Source: Dactylococcopsis salina PCC 8305 (GTDB lineage Bacteria > Cyanobacteriota > Cyanobacteriia > Cyanobacteriales > Rubidibacteraceae). From it: 64,000 bases of DNA. The notes beneath the pieces were generated by a model that did not search any database, was not told the DNA's origin, and saw nothing but the letters and a program-made list of their open reading frames with translations. The position numbers and the translations under genes were made by a program. The DNA is taken from positions 2,501,840 through 2,565,839 of the forward strand of contig NC_019780.1 in assembly GCF_000317615.1 (NCBI RefSeq), in the 5' to 3' direction. Each line of letters begins with the position of its first letter. Positions within the stretch are counted from its first letter, which is position 1. Shown piece after piece: positions 9,298 through 17,774 of this stretch.

Positions 9298-9945
9298 ATG
9301 TTATTAGAATTAAAACGTTGGGAAATTCCTCCTGGACATCAAGCGTTAATAAAAAATGTTTCTTGGTCAGAATTAGAACAAATTTTAGAGGAATTAGGGG
9401 AAACTCGATCGAGCCGTATTTCTTATAGTAATGGGAATTTAGAAATTATGACTCCCCTTCCCGAACACGAAGACAATAAAGCATTCATCAGCGATTTTGT
9501 CAGAATTATTTTAGAAGAATTAGGACAAGAATATCGTAATTTAGGCGCAACGACTTTTAAATCAGAAAAAATGGCGCAAGCTGTCGAAGCAGACGAATGT
9601 TTTTATATTCAAAATGAAGCGATCGTGCGGGGGAAAAAACGGATTGATTTAAACCTGAGGCCTCCTCCTGATCTCGTGATTGAAATTGATATTACCAACC
9701 GCACTCGCTTCAATAATTATCAACTTTTAGGTGTTCCAGAATTATGGCGTTATGATGGCTCTAAGCTAGAAATTAATGTCTTAAAGTCTGGGAAATATGT
9801 GTTATCGGATGAAAGTTTACAGTTTCCTCGGTTTCCAATTAAGCAAGTCATTCCTGAGTATTTAGAAGTAGGTAAAACTCAAGGAAAAGTGGCGACTATG
9901 AATCAATTTCGATCTTGGGTAAGAGAAGTCATTATAAACTCTTAA
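9298..9945 (+). CDS. Uma2-family putative endonuclease, tandem copy B
   Basis: A 215-residue paralogue of the preceding gene. The first 60 residues are identical by eye and the nuclease core PPPDLVIEIDITNRTRFNNY is kept, whereas the last third has diverged (for example KSGKYVLSDESLQFPRFPIK). Even the short leader GGAAAAAAAGATG resembles that of copy A, so the duplication included the ribosome-binding region. Probably co-transcribed with copy A. Confidence 0.88.
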   Translation: MLLELKRWEIPPGHQALIKNVSWSELEQILEELGETRSSRISYSNGNLEIMTPLPEHEDNKAFISDFVRIILEELGQEYRNLGATTFKSEKMAQAVEADECFYIQNEAIVRGKKRIDLNLRPPPDLVIEIDITNRTRFNNYQLLGVPELWRYDGSKLEINVLKSGKYVLSDESLQFPRFPIKQVIPEYLEVGKTQGKVATMNQFRSWVREVIINS

Positions 9946-10071
9946 ATCTTTAGAGTTAGTCGGGTTTGCCTTCCCCAACTTCTATCATTAATAATTAATT
10001 GGTCATTAGTTACTGAAATGAAGGACAAATGACGAAAGACGAAAGACTAAGAACATTTTTAAATTTGGCTT

Positions 10072-10728
10072 ATGTTCATTACCATTAGTGAAGATACTTT
10101 AACTTTATCATCAGGTGATGCGGTGATTTTCTTGGATCAGACCTGGCAAGATTATGAACACTTACTGAAGCTACGTCAAGAAAAATTGATCCCTAAACTA
10201 TCGTTTAATTCAAAAACCCAAGAAATTCGTCTGATGTCTCCTTTACCAAGTCATGGAAACCGCATTGATACCCTCAGAGATTTGGTCAAAGTGCTTTTAC
10301 GTCAAAACAAGCAAGACTGGCAATCTTTTGACCCGATTACCTTAAAAATACCACTACAGGCAGGAGTAGAACCTGATGCCTGTTTTTATATCCAAAATCG
10401 GCAAGCTATCTTAGGAAAAGAAAGAATTAATCTAACTGTTGATCCCCCCCCTGATTTAGCGATTGAAGTTGATCTTACCTCAATCACTGATCTACGAGCT
10501 TATGAGATACTCAAAGTACCTGAATTATGGATTTATCGTCAAGGAATCTTAAAAGTTTATCTGTTAGGAGGGGAAAGTTATCGTGAAAGTGCCGTCAGTG
10601 GCTTATTTCCTGAAATTGATGTTCCGAAAATTTTACCGAAATATGTTGAATTAGGATGGAATGAGGGGTCAAGTGTTGCTTTACGTCAGTTTGAAAAGTT
10701 ATATTTTGGAAAAATAAAGTTACAGTAA
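10072..10728 (+). CDS. Uma2-family putative endonuclease, divergent third copy
   Basis: A 218-residue member of the same family but clearly more distant: MSPLPSHGNRID, GVEPDACFYIQNRQAILG and the core PPPDLAIEVDLTSITDLRAY align with the two upstream copies, followed by LKVPELWIYRQG. Separated from copy B by 126 bp, so possibly its own transcript. The catalytic D/E-x-D residues are preserved, so it may be active. Confidence 0.85.
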   Translation: MFITISEDTLTLSSGDAVIFLDQTWQDYEHLLKLRQEKLIPKLSFNSKTQEIRLMSPLPSHGNRIDTLRDLVKVLLRQNKQDWQSFDPITLKIPLQAGVEPDACFYIQNRQAILGKERINLTVDPPPDLAIEVDLTSITDLRAYEILKVPELWIYRQGILKVYLLGGESYRESAVSGLFPEIDVPKILPKYVELGWNEGSSVALRQFEKLYFGKIKLQ

Positions 10729-10742
10729 ACAGCATGAAGTTA

Positions 10743-10800
10743 TCGTAGGGTGGGCAAGGCAAACCCTACAATGTAGTCCTTGGAAAAGTTGGGTTTCGCT
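10743..10800. repeat. Interspersed repeat, TGTAGGGTGGGC/TTGGGTTTCGCT type
   Basis: Contains GTAGGGTGGGCAAGGCAAAC followed shortly by GTTGGGTTTCGCTACGAAAG, partial copies of the two families described at 1237-1395. Located just after the third Uma2 gene. No gene seen. Confidence 0.6.
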
Positions 10801-10854
10801 ACGAAAGATCGATGCTCTTTAACTTAAATAACGCAGGCTTGGAGAGATCAAGCA

Positions 10855-10880
10855 CAAAAAAAGGGAGAACATTTCTCCCT
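10855..10880 (-). terminator. Rho-independent terminator for the toxin-antitoxin transcript
   Basis: On the minus strand a perfect 8-bp stem (AGGGAGAA, loop ATG, TTCTCCCT) is followed by a run of seven T. It lies downstream of the toxin-antitoxin pair and of the small frame at 10943-11044, and no other minus-strand gene intervenes. Confidence 0.8.
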
Positions 10881-10942
10881 GTCAAATTAAAATCAATCAT
10901 TATTGGTAATTATGTTTTACCTTCTGGCAGCGCAGACTACAA

Positions 10943-11044
10943 TTAACCCTTAGCTTGGCGCTGACGGAATTTTTTCACGCCCATGTAACCGCCAAGGAGA
11001 GCAAGAGTGGTTTCTGATTTTTTCATCAGAGACGAGCTTGCCAT
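10943..11044 (-). CDS. 33-residue frame, possible PEP-CTERM-like tail remnant
   Basis: The frame starts at ATG 11044 inside the last codons of the toxin gene and ends at TAA 10943-10945. Its product has a short hydrophobic middle (TTLALLGGYMGV) followed by a basic end (KKFRQRQAKG). That layout resembles the membrane-plus-basic tail of PEP-CTERM sorting signals, but the Pro-Glu-Pro itself is absent (KSETT). It could be a translated small protein coupled to the toxin, or the 3' scrap of a gene whose 5' part lies at 11582-11758. Low certainty. Confidence 0.3.
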   Translation of the reverse strand: MASSSLMKKSETTLALLGGYMGVKKFRQRQAKG

Positions 11045-11322
11045 GATTTCGGATCACGTTTACTGTGAAAGCACGCGACCACAGTAATGATCTCTTGGTC
11101 AAATACATAAAGAATTCTGTAAGGAAAACGCCGAATCAATGCTTGTCGTGCTTGTTTGTAGATAATTTGATAAGCCAGTGGGTTACGTCCAATAGCAGAT
11201 AGACAAGCATCAACTGCCCGAATGAACTCAGAGCCTAACCCCAGAGTTTGTGCCTCATACCATTCAAAAGCATCTTGAATATCCAATTCTGCTTGTGGAC
11301 GGATGATCAGTCTGTAGGTCAT
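11026..11322 (-). CDS. RelE/ParE-family toxin
   Basis: A 98-residue protein with the ParE/RelE fold signature: RLIIRPQAELDIQDAFEWYE at the N-terminus, FIRAVDACLSAIGRNPL in the middle and the C-terminal strand pair RRFPYRILYVFD, IITVVACFHSKRDPKSW. Such toxins inhibit gyrase or cleave translated mRNA; which applies cannot be read here. Its start ATG 11322 overlaps the antitoxin stop by 4 bp, so expression is translationally coupled. Confidence 0.9.
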   Translation of the reverse strand: MTYRLIIRPQAELDIQDAFEWYEAQTLGLGSEFIRAVDACLSAIGRNPLAYQIIYKQARQALIRRFPYRILYVFDQEIITVVACFHSKRDPKSWQARL

Positions 11323-11546
11323 TGGAAAAAACCGAGTCGTTGTTTAACTTCTTCCCAGGTTGAACCAACAGTTGCATCTTGTCGATCGTTTTCTAAGCGA
11401 CGATCGAGTTCCTGTTTCTGTGCATCAGTTAAAGGCAATTCATTTTGCTGATCCAAAATGCTATCCCAGAGGTCTTCAGCGAGTTGGATGCGTTCAGCAG
11501 TGCTAAGTTGAGAGATTTCTACTTTGAGAAGGGGATGATTGCTCAC
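11319..11546 (-). CDS. Antitoxin, addiction-module (TIGR02574-type) family
   Basis: A 75-residue acidic, helical protein with the typical phrases LSTAERIQLAEDLWDSI and LPLTDAQKQELDRRLE and the end GSTWEEVKQRL. This family is encoded just upstream of ParE/RelE toxins and neutralises them. The first gene of a two-gene operon, overlapping the toxin by 4 bp, with a terminator at 10855-10880. Confidence 0.88.
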   Translation of the reverse strand: MSNHPLLKVEISQLSTAERIQLAEDLWDSILDQQNELPLTDAQKQELDRRLENDRQDATVGSTWEEVKQRLGFFQ

Positions 11547-11581
11547 GGTGATCGTTTAATTAAAAAGCCGTCAACAATAGT

Positions 11582-11758
11582 CTAACCAAATCCTGATTGA
11601 TCAATGGTGTTGCCAATATCAAAGTCAGTGCTGAACTCTGAACTTGCTGTCGCTGATACAGGGCTAATAATGACAGCTTCTGCGGGTTTGACAAAACTTG
11701 CCATGACCATTGCCAAGCCACTTAAGCTAAAAGCAGTTAAAGATTTAAGATTCATCAT
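11582..11758 (-). pseudogene. 5' remnant of a secreted PEP-CTERM-type protein gene
   Basis: Starting at ATG 11758 with a GGAG ribosome-binding site, the frame encodes a signal peptide (LTAFSLSGLAMVMASFVKPA-EA) and then SATASSEFSTDFDIGNTIDQ before TAG at 11582-11584. The phrase SSEF-x5-IGNTIDQSG is, as I recall, the beginning of a family of cyanobacterial PEP-CTERM surface proteins of about 200 residues, so this is truncated. The toxin-antitoxin pair starts 36 bp beyond the stop, in the position where the rest of the gene should be. Confidence 0.5.
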
Positions 11759-11996
11759 TGTAATTTTTCTCCAAAAAGAAATGTTGAGTTGTGTTGTGGA
11801 AGTTGCGCGATCGCCTCTGGCAGCGAGCTTCGCTCGATCGCGCTAAAACTTGCAAAAACTATAACAATCTTAAAAAAAAAGCAATGATTTCAATCACATA
11901 AAAGAAAATTTACAAAAATACACCAAGAGGGGAAGCTGTATTAATTTCTAATGCAGATGGCTTACCATGAGAAATAATTTGCAATTGGGGAAAGTA

Positions 11997-13850
11997 ATGA
12001 ATCAAGACATTGCTTACTGTTTCAATCCATACTGTTCACACCCAAAAAACGATCTCGATCGGCAAAAATGCAACAACTGTGGCTTTCTTCTCCAACTTAA
12101 AAACCAATATCAAGCCCAAAAACTCATCGCCAGTGGGCGCTTTGGACGAACATTTTTCGGAGAAGATCTTATCGAAAATCGTCCCTGTCTAATCAAACAA
12201 TTTTTCCCGACAAGTGAAGACGGAATTACCCTGAATTCTCAAAAGGCGATCGAGCTTTTCCATTCCGAAGCCCAACGATTAGAAGACTTAGGAAATCATC
12301 CTCAAATTCCCCAATTATATGCTCACCTAGAACAAGAAACCTATCAATACCTGATTCAAGAATGGATTACAGGAGAAAATCTTGAAACCCAACTTTCTCA
12401 AAATCAAACCTTCAGTGAACGAGAAATCAGAAAACTCCTTTCTAGTTTACTTCCCGTGTTAGACTATCTCCAGAAAAACACTGTTATTCATCGCGACATC
12501 AAACCAGAAAACATCATTTCTTGTTCCCAAAAACAATCAGAATATGTTTTAGTCGATTTTGGGGCAGCAAAACTCGCATCATTACGGAATTTAGTAAAAA
12601 CTGGAACAATTATCGGTTCTCCAGGTTATGCCGCACCAGAACAAGTGTATGGAAAACCCACCTTTGCTAGTGATATCTATAGTTTAGGAGTAACTTGTTT
12701 ATACCTACTAACTGGGGTTTCTCCCTTCGATTTGTATAACCCAACAGAAAACCAACTACTATGGCGAGATTACTGTCAAGACTCCCCTGTGAGTGATTCT
12801 CTGGCGGCGATTCTTGATGGGATGACCGCTTTTGATCTTAAGCAACGCTATCAGTCTGGGAAAGAAGTTTTAGATGCGTTAGGGGTGTTATCTCCTCTTC
12901 CTGTGTTGTCTCCTTCACCACAACCCGACAAGAAAGAAACCTCATCTGTGATTAAACTGTACAGTGGCAAAGGTGCAATTTATACAGTTAATTTTAGTCC
13001 TGATGGGACACTTCTCGCCAGTGGCGGTGGATCAGAATGGGGAAAATTAATTGGAAAAGAGAATTGTGTTCGGTTGTGGCGTGTGGGAGAGTGGGAAAAG
13101 CATTACAAGTTAACGCAACATTCCGCACCGATAACAGCGGTTAAATTTAGTTCCGATGGACAGTTTTTGATCAGTGGGAGTCTTGATAAAACAATTAAAG
13201 TCTGGAATCTCACCACGCAAAAGCTACAGCAAACATTGAAAGGACATCGTTATGGGGTGAAAACGTTACAGGTGAGTCCTTATGGCGATCTTTTAATCAG
13301 TGGGAGTGAGGGGGGAGAGGTGATTTTGTGGAATTTACACACTGGAAAAGCGCTCGATCGATTAACCTGGGAACAGGGAAGAATTTATACGATCGCCTTG
13401 AGTCGAGATGGAGAAACATTTGCGGTGGGAAGTGTCGAGAGTCAGATTCAAGTTTGGGAAGTTTACGGATTGAAACCATTGTTTTCCTTAACGGGACATA
13501 CCGACTCTGTTAAGAGTCTTGATTTTAGTCCCGATGGTAATGATTTAGCCAGTGGAAGTGGTGACTGGGATTGTACGGTTAAACTTTGGGATTTAACCAG
13601 ACAACAGCTTAAACAGACGCTACAGGGACATCAATGGGCGGTCAATGCTGTAAAATTTAGTCCTAACGGCAAATATTTGGTTAGTGGAAGTAGTGATCAA
13701 ACGGTGAGACGAATTGAACTTGAGGAGGAAACATCAGTTTCTAGTGCTTCTCTTCGTCACCTTAAAGCAGTGACAAGTCTTGCTTTTAGCCCTGATGGGA
13801 TATTTTTGGCGAGTGGTAGTGAGGATGAGACGATTAAACTCTGTATTTGA
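11997..13850 (+). CDS. Ser/Thr protein kinase with C-terminal WD40 repeats
   Basis: I choose ATG 11997 (MNQDIAYCFNPYC) because homologues begin with this zinc-ribbon-like C-x4-C-x13-C-x2-C motif. A Hanks-type kinase domain follows (about residues 35-290): glycine-rich loop SGRFGRTFFGE, invariant Lys in CLIKQFF, catalytic HRDIKPENII, and DFGAAK in place of DFG; GSPGYAAPEQVYG is the activation segment. After a proline-rich linker come about seven WD40 repeats, several ending in the normal W-D. The last repeat ends KLCI where W is expected and stops at once, so the propeller may be incomplete. Substrates unknown. Confidence 0.9.
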   Translation: MNQDIAYCFNPYCSHPKNDLDRQKCNNCGFLLQLKNQYQAQKLIASGRFGRTFFGEDLIENRPCLIKQFFPTSEDGITLNSQKAIELFHSEAQRLEDLGNHPQIPQLYAHLEQETYQYLIQEWITGENLETQLSQNQTFSEREIRKLLSSLLPVLDYLQKNTVIHRDIKPENIISCSQKQSEYVLVDFGAAKLASLRNLVKTGTIIGSPGYAAPEQVYGKPTFASDIYSLGVTCLYLLTGVSPFDLYNPTENQLLWRDYCQDSPVSDSLAAILDGMTAFDLKQRYQSGKEVLDALGVLSPLPVLSPSPQPDKKETSSVIKLYSGKGAIYTVNFSPDGTLLASGGGSEWGKLIGKENCVRLWRVGEWEKHYKLTQHSAPITAVKFSSDGQFLISGSLDKTIKVWNLTTQKLQQTLKGHRYGVKTLQVSPYGDLLISGSEGGEVILWNLHTGKALDRLTWEQGRIYTIALSRDGETFAVGSVESQIQVWEVYGLKPLFSLTGHTDSVKSLDFSPDGNDLASGSGDWDCTVKLWDLTRQQLKQTLQGHQWAVNAVKFSPNGKYLVSGSSDQTVRRIELEEETSVSSASLRHLKAVTSLAFSPDGIFLASGSEDETIKLCI

Positions 13851-13865
13851 AACGGATAGGATGAT

Positions 13866-13932
13866 CCCTAGCCCCCCTTAATAAGGGGGGTTGGGGGGAT
13901 CAATATATAGCGCTAATTGTTCAAAATGGTAT
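13866..13932. repeat. C/G-rich palindromic interspersed repeat
   Basis: CCTAGCCCCCCTTAATAAGG followed by GGGGTTGGGGGGATC is a member of the (CCCCCCTAACCCCCCTT) repeat family, followed by TAGCGCTAATTGTTCAAAAT, which recurs in part near 44140-44235. It separates the converging kinase and RRM genes and could serve as a bidirectional terminator-like hairpin. Confidence 0.6.
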
Positions 13933-13934
13933 AA

Positions 13935-14468
13935 CTATTTTTCAACCGCACTTAAGCGTTTTTTCAATTCCGCTAATTCGTCAGCCCAACGCGGATCAGG
14001 TTGCGTTGATGTATTGCTGTTGTTATTGGTACTCGCTGCGGGTTGTTTCGATTTTTTGTTCTTTTTACCCCGCCGTTCACTTTTGGGGGCGCTTTCCTTT
14101 TCTGAGGATTTATCAGGGGCTTTATCCTTTTGTTTCACAGGGCGAGAGGTTTCACGGGGTTTTTCCTCACTTCCTTCTTTTTCTTGGCTAGGACTATTTT
14201 CGTCTCCTTTTCCTTTATTGCGAGGAAGCGCTTTCTCGATTTTTAAGGCGTTTTCTCTGAAGGTTTGACCATTATGTTTTTCAATAATTTCGTCCGCCAT
14301 TTCATCCGTAGCGACAGTGACAAAAGCAAACCCGCGACAGTTTCCAGTCTTGCGATCTTTAATCACTTTGATTGATAAGGAATCGTTAGCTTCACCAAAA
14401 ACTTCTTGTAATTCTTGGCGTTCTACCGTATCTTTTGGCAAATTACCCACGTACAGGCGTACAGACAT
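13935..14468 (-). CDS. RRM-domain RNA-binding protein
   Basis: The first 85 residues are one RNA recognition motif with RNP2 LYVGNLP and RNP1 RGFAFVTV, as in the cyanobacterial Rbp proteins. The remaining 90 residues are low-complexity and charged (Lys/Glu/Ser/Pro), ending in a short helix DELAELKKRLSAVEK. This tail is much longer than the glycine-rich tail of classical Rbp proteins. Likely a single-stranded RNA-binding protein in the cytoplasm; targets unknown. Start ATG 14468, preceded by AGGTAC. Confidence 0.9.
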   Translation of the reverse strand: MSVRLYVGNLPKDTVERQELQEVFGEANDSLSIKVIKDRKTGNCRGFAFVTVATDEMADEIIEKHNGQTFRENALKIEKALPRNKGKGDENSPSQEKEGSEEKPRETSRPVKQKDKAPDKSSEKESAPKSERRGKKNKKSKQPAASTNNNSNTSTQPDPRWADELAELKKRLSAVEK

Positions 14469-14883
14469 AAAAAGTACCTCACATTAATTATTTAACTGGT
14501 GAAAAACTTGGTTTTGACAGTTACAGTTCATTTCCAACTTGGGAGTCTTATTTTCAATAAAGTTGTTTTTAACTTGTTTTGCTTTTTCAATTGCTTTTTC
14601 TTTAGAAGCATCAACTTGAATTTAGCGTCATGCTAATTTACGGGTTCTCCCTTTTGCCTTTTTCTTGCGCGTGTTACCTTGACGATGGGATAAACGCAAA
14701 CCACGCTGAAAGAAAGGTTTGGAATTAGCTGTAACTGCACTCAAAATTATTACAATTTTTTTACACTCTTTCTTAACCTATCATGGAATTGCTGTTTTCG
14801 CTACCCTGATCAGTTAAGTTTTTTTCAAGTCTAGGTAAAAATTGCAAAATGGCAGGAGCATTATAACTTATCAGGAGGTGATA
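14469..14883. other. 0.41-kb gap with a small basic frame and a possible gene scrap
   Basis: Between the divergent RRM and channel genes. On the minus strand, 14628-14744 encodes 38 residues from a TTG, highly basic at the end (RQGNTRKKKAKGRTRKLA). Just below it, in another frame, about 45 residues (VDASKEKAIEKAKQVKNNF and a Cys-containing end) run to the TAA at about 14490, without a start codon. I recognise neither; they may be pieces of one decayed gene. The region must also hold the promoters of both flanking genes. Confidence 0.3.
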
Positions 14884-16551
14884 ATGAAGCCGAAAATTAT
14901 TGTTTGTGGTTTGGGGCGCACTGGCTATAGAATTTTTGTTTTACTGAAAAAGCAGGGAGTGGCTGTGGTAGGGGTGAGTGATTTTTCTTTGGGAGAGGAA
15001 GGGATTATTGTCGGTGATGCGCGATCGCGCGCCACTTTAGTCGCAGCGGGAATAGAAGAGGCGCAAAGTCTGGTTTTAGCGGGGAATGATGATGCGGTAA
15101 ATTTAGCAATTTTAACCCAAGCACGGTTACTCAATCCTCAAATTCGGATTGTGAATCGCCTTTATAATCAAAGTCTCGGTCAACGCTTAGATCGGATTCT
15201 TCCCAATCATTTTAGTCTCAGTGTTTCAACCTTGGCTGCGCCCATTTTTGCTTTTGCGGCGATGGGAAATGAGGCGATCGGGCAATTAGAACTCTATCAT
15301 CAAACGTGGCCCCTCCATGAGGAAGTGATTGATGCGTCTCATCCCTGGCTGGGAACGCCGCTTCAAGAACTTTGGGATAATCCACAACGGATGCTGATTC
15401 ATTATCTTCCGAAACGAGGGGAGAGTAATTTAGTAGCCGCCCTCCTATCGGGAAAGCGTTTACAGGGCGGCGATCGAGTGATTATTGGGATTCAGCCTCA
15501 AGTGCGGAAAAGCCCTCGACAACGCTTAAAACGCCTGTTGAAAACCTTTAAAAGTCTGCCTTTATTTTATCGGTATGCTCGATCGGTGGCGATTGTCTTT
15601 TTAGGGTTACTGATTACAATTTTTGTCGCCACCTTAACCTATATTTCTACTAACCTAGAAACCTCGATCGTGGATGCCCTTTATTTTTCTGTGGGAATGA
15701 TCACAGGAGCGGGGGGACAAGAGCAAGTGGCGGAAAATTCCAATGATCTCATTAAAGTGTTTACGGCGTTGATGATGCTTTTAGGAGCGGGTGTGATTGG
15801 GATTTGTTATGCTTTGATTAACGATTTTGTTCTGGGGAGTCGGTTTAAAGAATTTTGGGATGCGGCTCGTCTTCCCACTCACGGTCACTACATTATTTGT
15901 GGTTTGGGAGGAATTGGCATGAGGATTGTTGAATATCTCCACGAACACAATCATGAAGTGGCGGTTATCGAGCGCGATCGAGAAAACCGTTTTTTACATA
16001 CGGCGCGGTCTTTAGGTGTTCCTCTCATTTTAGAAGATGCGAATCTCGAAGCCACTCTCGAAGCGGCTAATTTAAAAAAAGCAGAGGCAATTTTTGCCGT
16101 TACCAGTGATGAGATGATCAATATTGAAATCGCACTCACTGCTAAAGCAATACAAGATTCAATTCCTGTTATTGTTCGTAATCACACACCAGACTTAACT
16201 CATTCCTTACAAGAAGTGTTCAAGTTTCAAAATGTGCTTTGTCCGACAGCCCTTTCCACTCCTGCGTTTGCGGCGGCGGCTTTAGGGGGGAAAATTTTAG
16301 GAAATGGCTTAAATGGGGATTTACTATGGGTGTGTCTATCGACACGGATCACACCGCAACATCCCTTTTGCGATCAAGTGGTGAAAGATAGCGCGATGGA
16401 AGCGAATTTTGTTCCCCTTTATCTGGAAACACCAAAAAACACCTTACATGGTTGGCAACTTTTAGAGGCTTGTTTAGTCCCTGATGATATCCTCTATTTA
16501 ACGATTCCTGCAACGGAATTAAACTTATCTTTGTTCTATCATTCTAGCTAG
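14884..16551 (+). CDS. Potassium channel-like protein with two RCK/TrkA-N domains
   Basis: The start is ATG 14884, preceded by an excellent site AGGAGG 7 bp upstream. Layout: RCK/TrkA-N domain 1 with KIIVCGLGRTGYRIF (residues 1-200), a membrane part around 230-330 (IVFLGLLITIFVATLTYIST, then a pore-like loop VDALYFSVGMITGAGG, then MMLLGAGVIGICYALI), and RCK domain 2 starting HYIICGLGGIGMRIVEYL. Such proteins gate K+ (or similar cation) flow by nucleotide binding. The filter reads TGAGG rather than TVGYG, so its selectivity is uncertain. Confidence 0.85.
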   Translation: MKPKIIVCGLGRTGYRIFVLLKKQGVAVVGVSDFSLGEEGIIVGDARSRATLVAAGIEEAQSLVLAGNDDAVNLAILTQARLLNPQIRIVNRLYNQSLGQRLDRILPNHFSLSVSTLAAPIFAFAAMGNEAIGQLELYHQTWPLHEEVIDASHPWLGTPLQELWDNPQRMLIHYLPKRGESNLVAALLSGKRLQGGDRVIIGIQPQVRKSPRQRLKRLLKTFKSLPLFYRYARSVAIVFLGLLITIFVATLTYISTNLETSIVDALYFSVGMITGAGGQEQVAENSNDLIKVFTALMMLLGAGVIGICYALINDFVLGSRFKEFWDAARLPTHGHYIICGLGGIGMRIVEYLHEHNHEVAVIERDRENRFLHTARSLGVPLILEDANLEATLEAANLKKAEAIFAVTSDEMINIEIALTAKAIQDSIPVIVRNHTPDLTHSLQEVFKFQNVLCPTALSTPAFAAAALGGKILGNGLNGDLLWVCLSTRITPQHPFCDQVVKDSAMEANFVPLYLETPKNTLHGWQLLEACLVPDDILYLTIPATELNLSLFYHSS

Positions 16552-16594
16552 TTTCATTCATATAACTTAATCGACGATCCAGGAAAGCCTTGAT

Positions 16595-16981
16595 TTAGCT
16601 ATGATCGGGCTTTTTAAAGTAGCGATCTTCTTCTAACTGATTGGTGAAAGAGTTAGGATGCTCAGGCTTTTGATTAAAAGCAGAAAAGTTTTGAATCTCA
16701 ATGGTTCGATCGGGGAATACAGCATTAATTTCTAATTCCCCTCCCATTGCATTGATAAATCGCCGTAGTGTACTAATAAAAATATCTGTACGGTTCTCAA
16801 TTTTAGAGATTTCCGCTTGTCCCACATCCATGGTCTCTGCTAAAGTGGACTGGGTTAGAGAAAGGGCTTGACGAATCTCAGCCAGAGACATCTCTTCCCA
16901 AAGTGCAGCTTTTTTCTCTTCAATACGCTGACGTTGTTCCTCAGAAAAGTTTTGAGTTAATTCTGAAAATTTCCGTGCCAT
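16595..16981 (-). CDS. XRE/HigA-type antitoxin
   Basis: A 128-residue protein with a helix-turn-helix of the XRE type: SLAEIRQALSLTQSTLAETM, then VGQAEISKIENRTDIFISTL, ending the core with MGGELEINAVFPD, as in HigA antitoxins of HigBA modules where the toxin comes first. It starts 3 bp after the toxin stop, so both lie on one transcript. The tail after residue 95 is extra compared with short HigA proteins. It probably binds both the toxin and the operon promoter. Confidence 0.88.
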   Translation of the reverse strand: MARKFSELTQNFSEEQRQRIEEKKAALWEEMSLAEIRQALSLTQSTLAETMDVGQAEISKIENRTDIFISTLRRFINAMGGELEINAVFPDRTIEIQNFSAFNQKPEHPNSFTNQLEEDRYFKKPDHS

Positions 16982-16984
16982 GAT

Positions 16985-17332
16985 TTAATTCCCCAAGTTT
17001 TTTAGATAGTCTTCGTAGAGAGTCTCTGCTTTTCTAATGTACGCTTGATAAAACTGCTTTTCCTTACCTGTTTTATGCCCACCAATTAGAAGGATAGCAA
17101 CACGACGAGGGTCGAAAGCATAAAACACGCGGATGGGATTTCCGCCAGATTGAACCCGTAACTCTCGCAAGTGAGAGAACTTCGAGCCTTTAACACCTGA
17201 AGAATAGGGATAGGGAAGATTCGCGCCTTGTTCTTGTAAAAGTTCTGCATAGGCAGTAACGTCCTCTTGTTCCTGCTGAGTAAGAGTTTCCCACCAACCT
17301 TCAAAAGCATCAGTTACCTCAATATCCCACAT
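16985..17332 (-). CDS. HigB-type (Gp49-like) toxin
   Basis: A 115-residue RelE-superfamily ribonuclease-like toxin: VTDAFEGWWETLTQQEQEDV at the N-terminus, SHLRELRVQSGGNPIRVFYA in the middle and RRVAILLIGGHKTGKEKQFY near the end, the usual order in phage Gp49/HigB proteins. It is the upstream gene of the pair, the classical inverted HigBA order. Family members cleave mRNA on the ribosome; the activity here is inferred. Confidence 0.88.
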   Translation of the reverse strand: MWDIEVTDAFEGWWETLTQQEQEDVTAYAELLQEQGANLPYPYSSGVKGSKFSHLRELRVQSGGNPIRVFYAFDPRRVAILLIGGHKTGKEKQFYQAYIRKAETLYEDYLKNLGN

Positions 17333-17368
17333 TTTGACCTTATTTTATTTGACAGCGTAGTATTCCTT

Positions 17369-17715
17369 TCAAGGAATGTCAATCCCCGCTTCATCATAGC
17401 CGAGAATTTCCTCGACACTGCGCTGATCTTGGTCGGGTAATTGAGAACAATGTAAGGCAATTTCTGTTAACCTCTGTTCAAGTTGGTCAGCGTTGAGGTG
17501 AGCATTACCTGAGAGAGTCGCAGGGAGGTTGATCATCTCCACCTCCTGGTTAGGTCGATAGATTTCAACGGTTTGATCTTGGGGATTAATCAGCCAACCC
17601 AGCCGTAACCCACTTATAAGGTATTCTTGCATTTTTTCTTGAAGCGATCGCTTTCCGATCGCTTTCCGAGCGTAGTTCAATGACAAAATCAGGACACAGG
17701 GGCGGAAACTTTTTT
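17369..17715 (-). pseudogene. Frameshifted Uma2-family gene, 3' two-thirds
   Basis: In one frame (about 17655-17715) CPDFVIELRSESDRK is the Uma2 nuclease core; in another, from about 17680 downwards, SLQEKMQEYLISGLRLGWLI and DQTVEIYRPNQEVEMI is the rest of the same protein. The frame break coincides with an 11-bp tandem duplication (CGATCGCTTTC twice, near 17645-17666) that includes HIP1-like sequence. The 5' end of the gene is missing. Non-functional. Confidence 0.75.
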
Positions 17716-17774
17716 TGCTGTTCCTTTGACTTCGTTGATTACTTTTGCTTTCATTTTAGACAATGGGAATACAC

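Noticed and set aside
11604..11846. Plus-strand frame of 80 codons
   Set aside because: It lies antisense to a better-supported minus-strand signal-peptide gene start (11582-11758) with its own ribosome-binding site.
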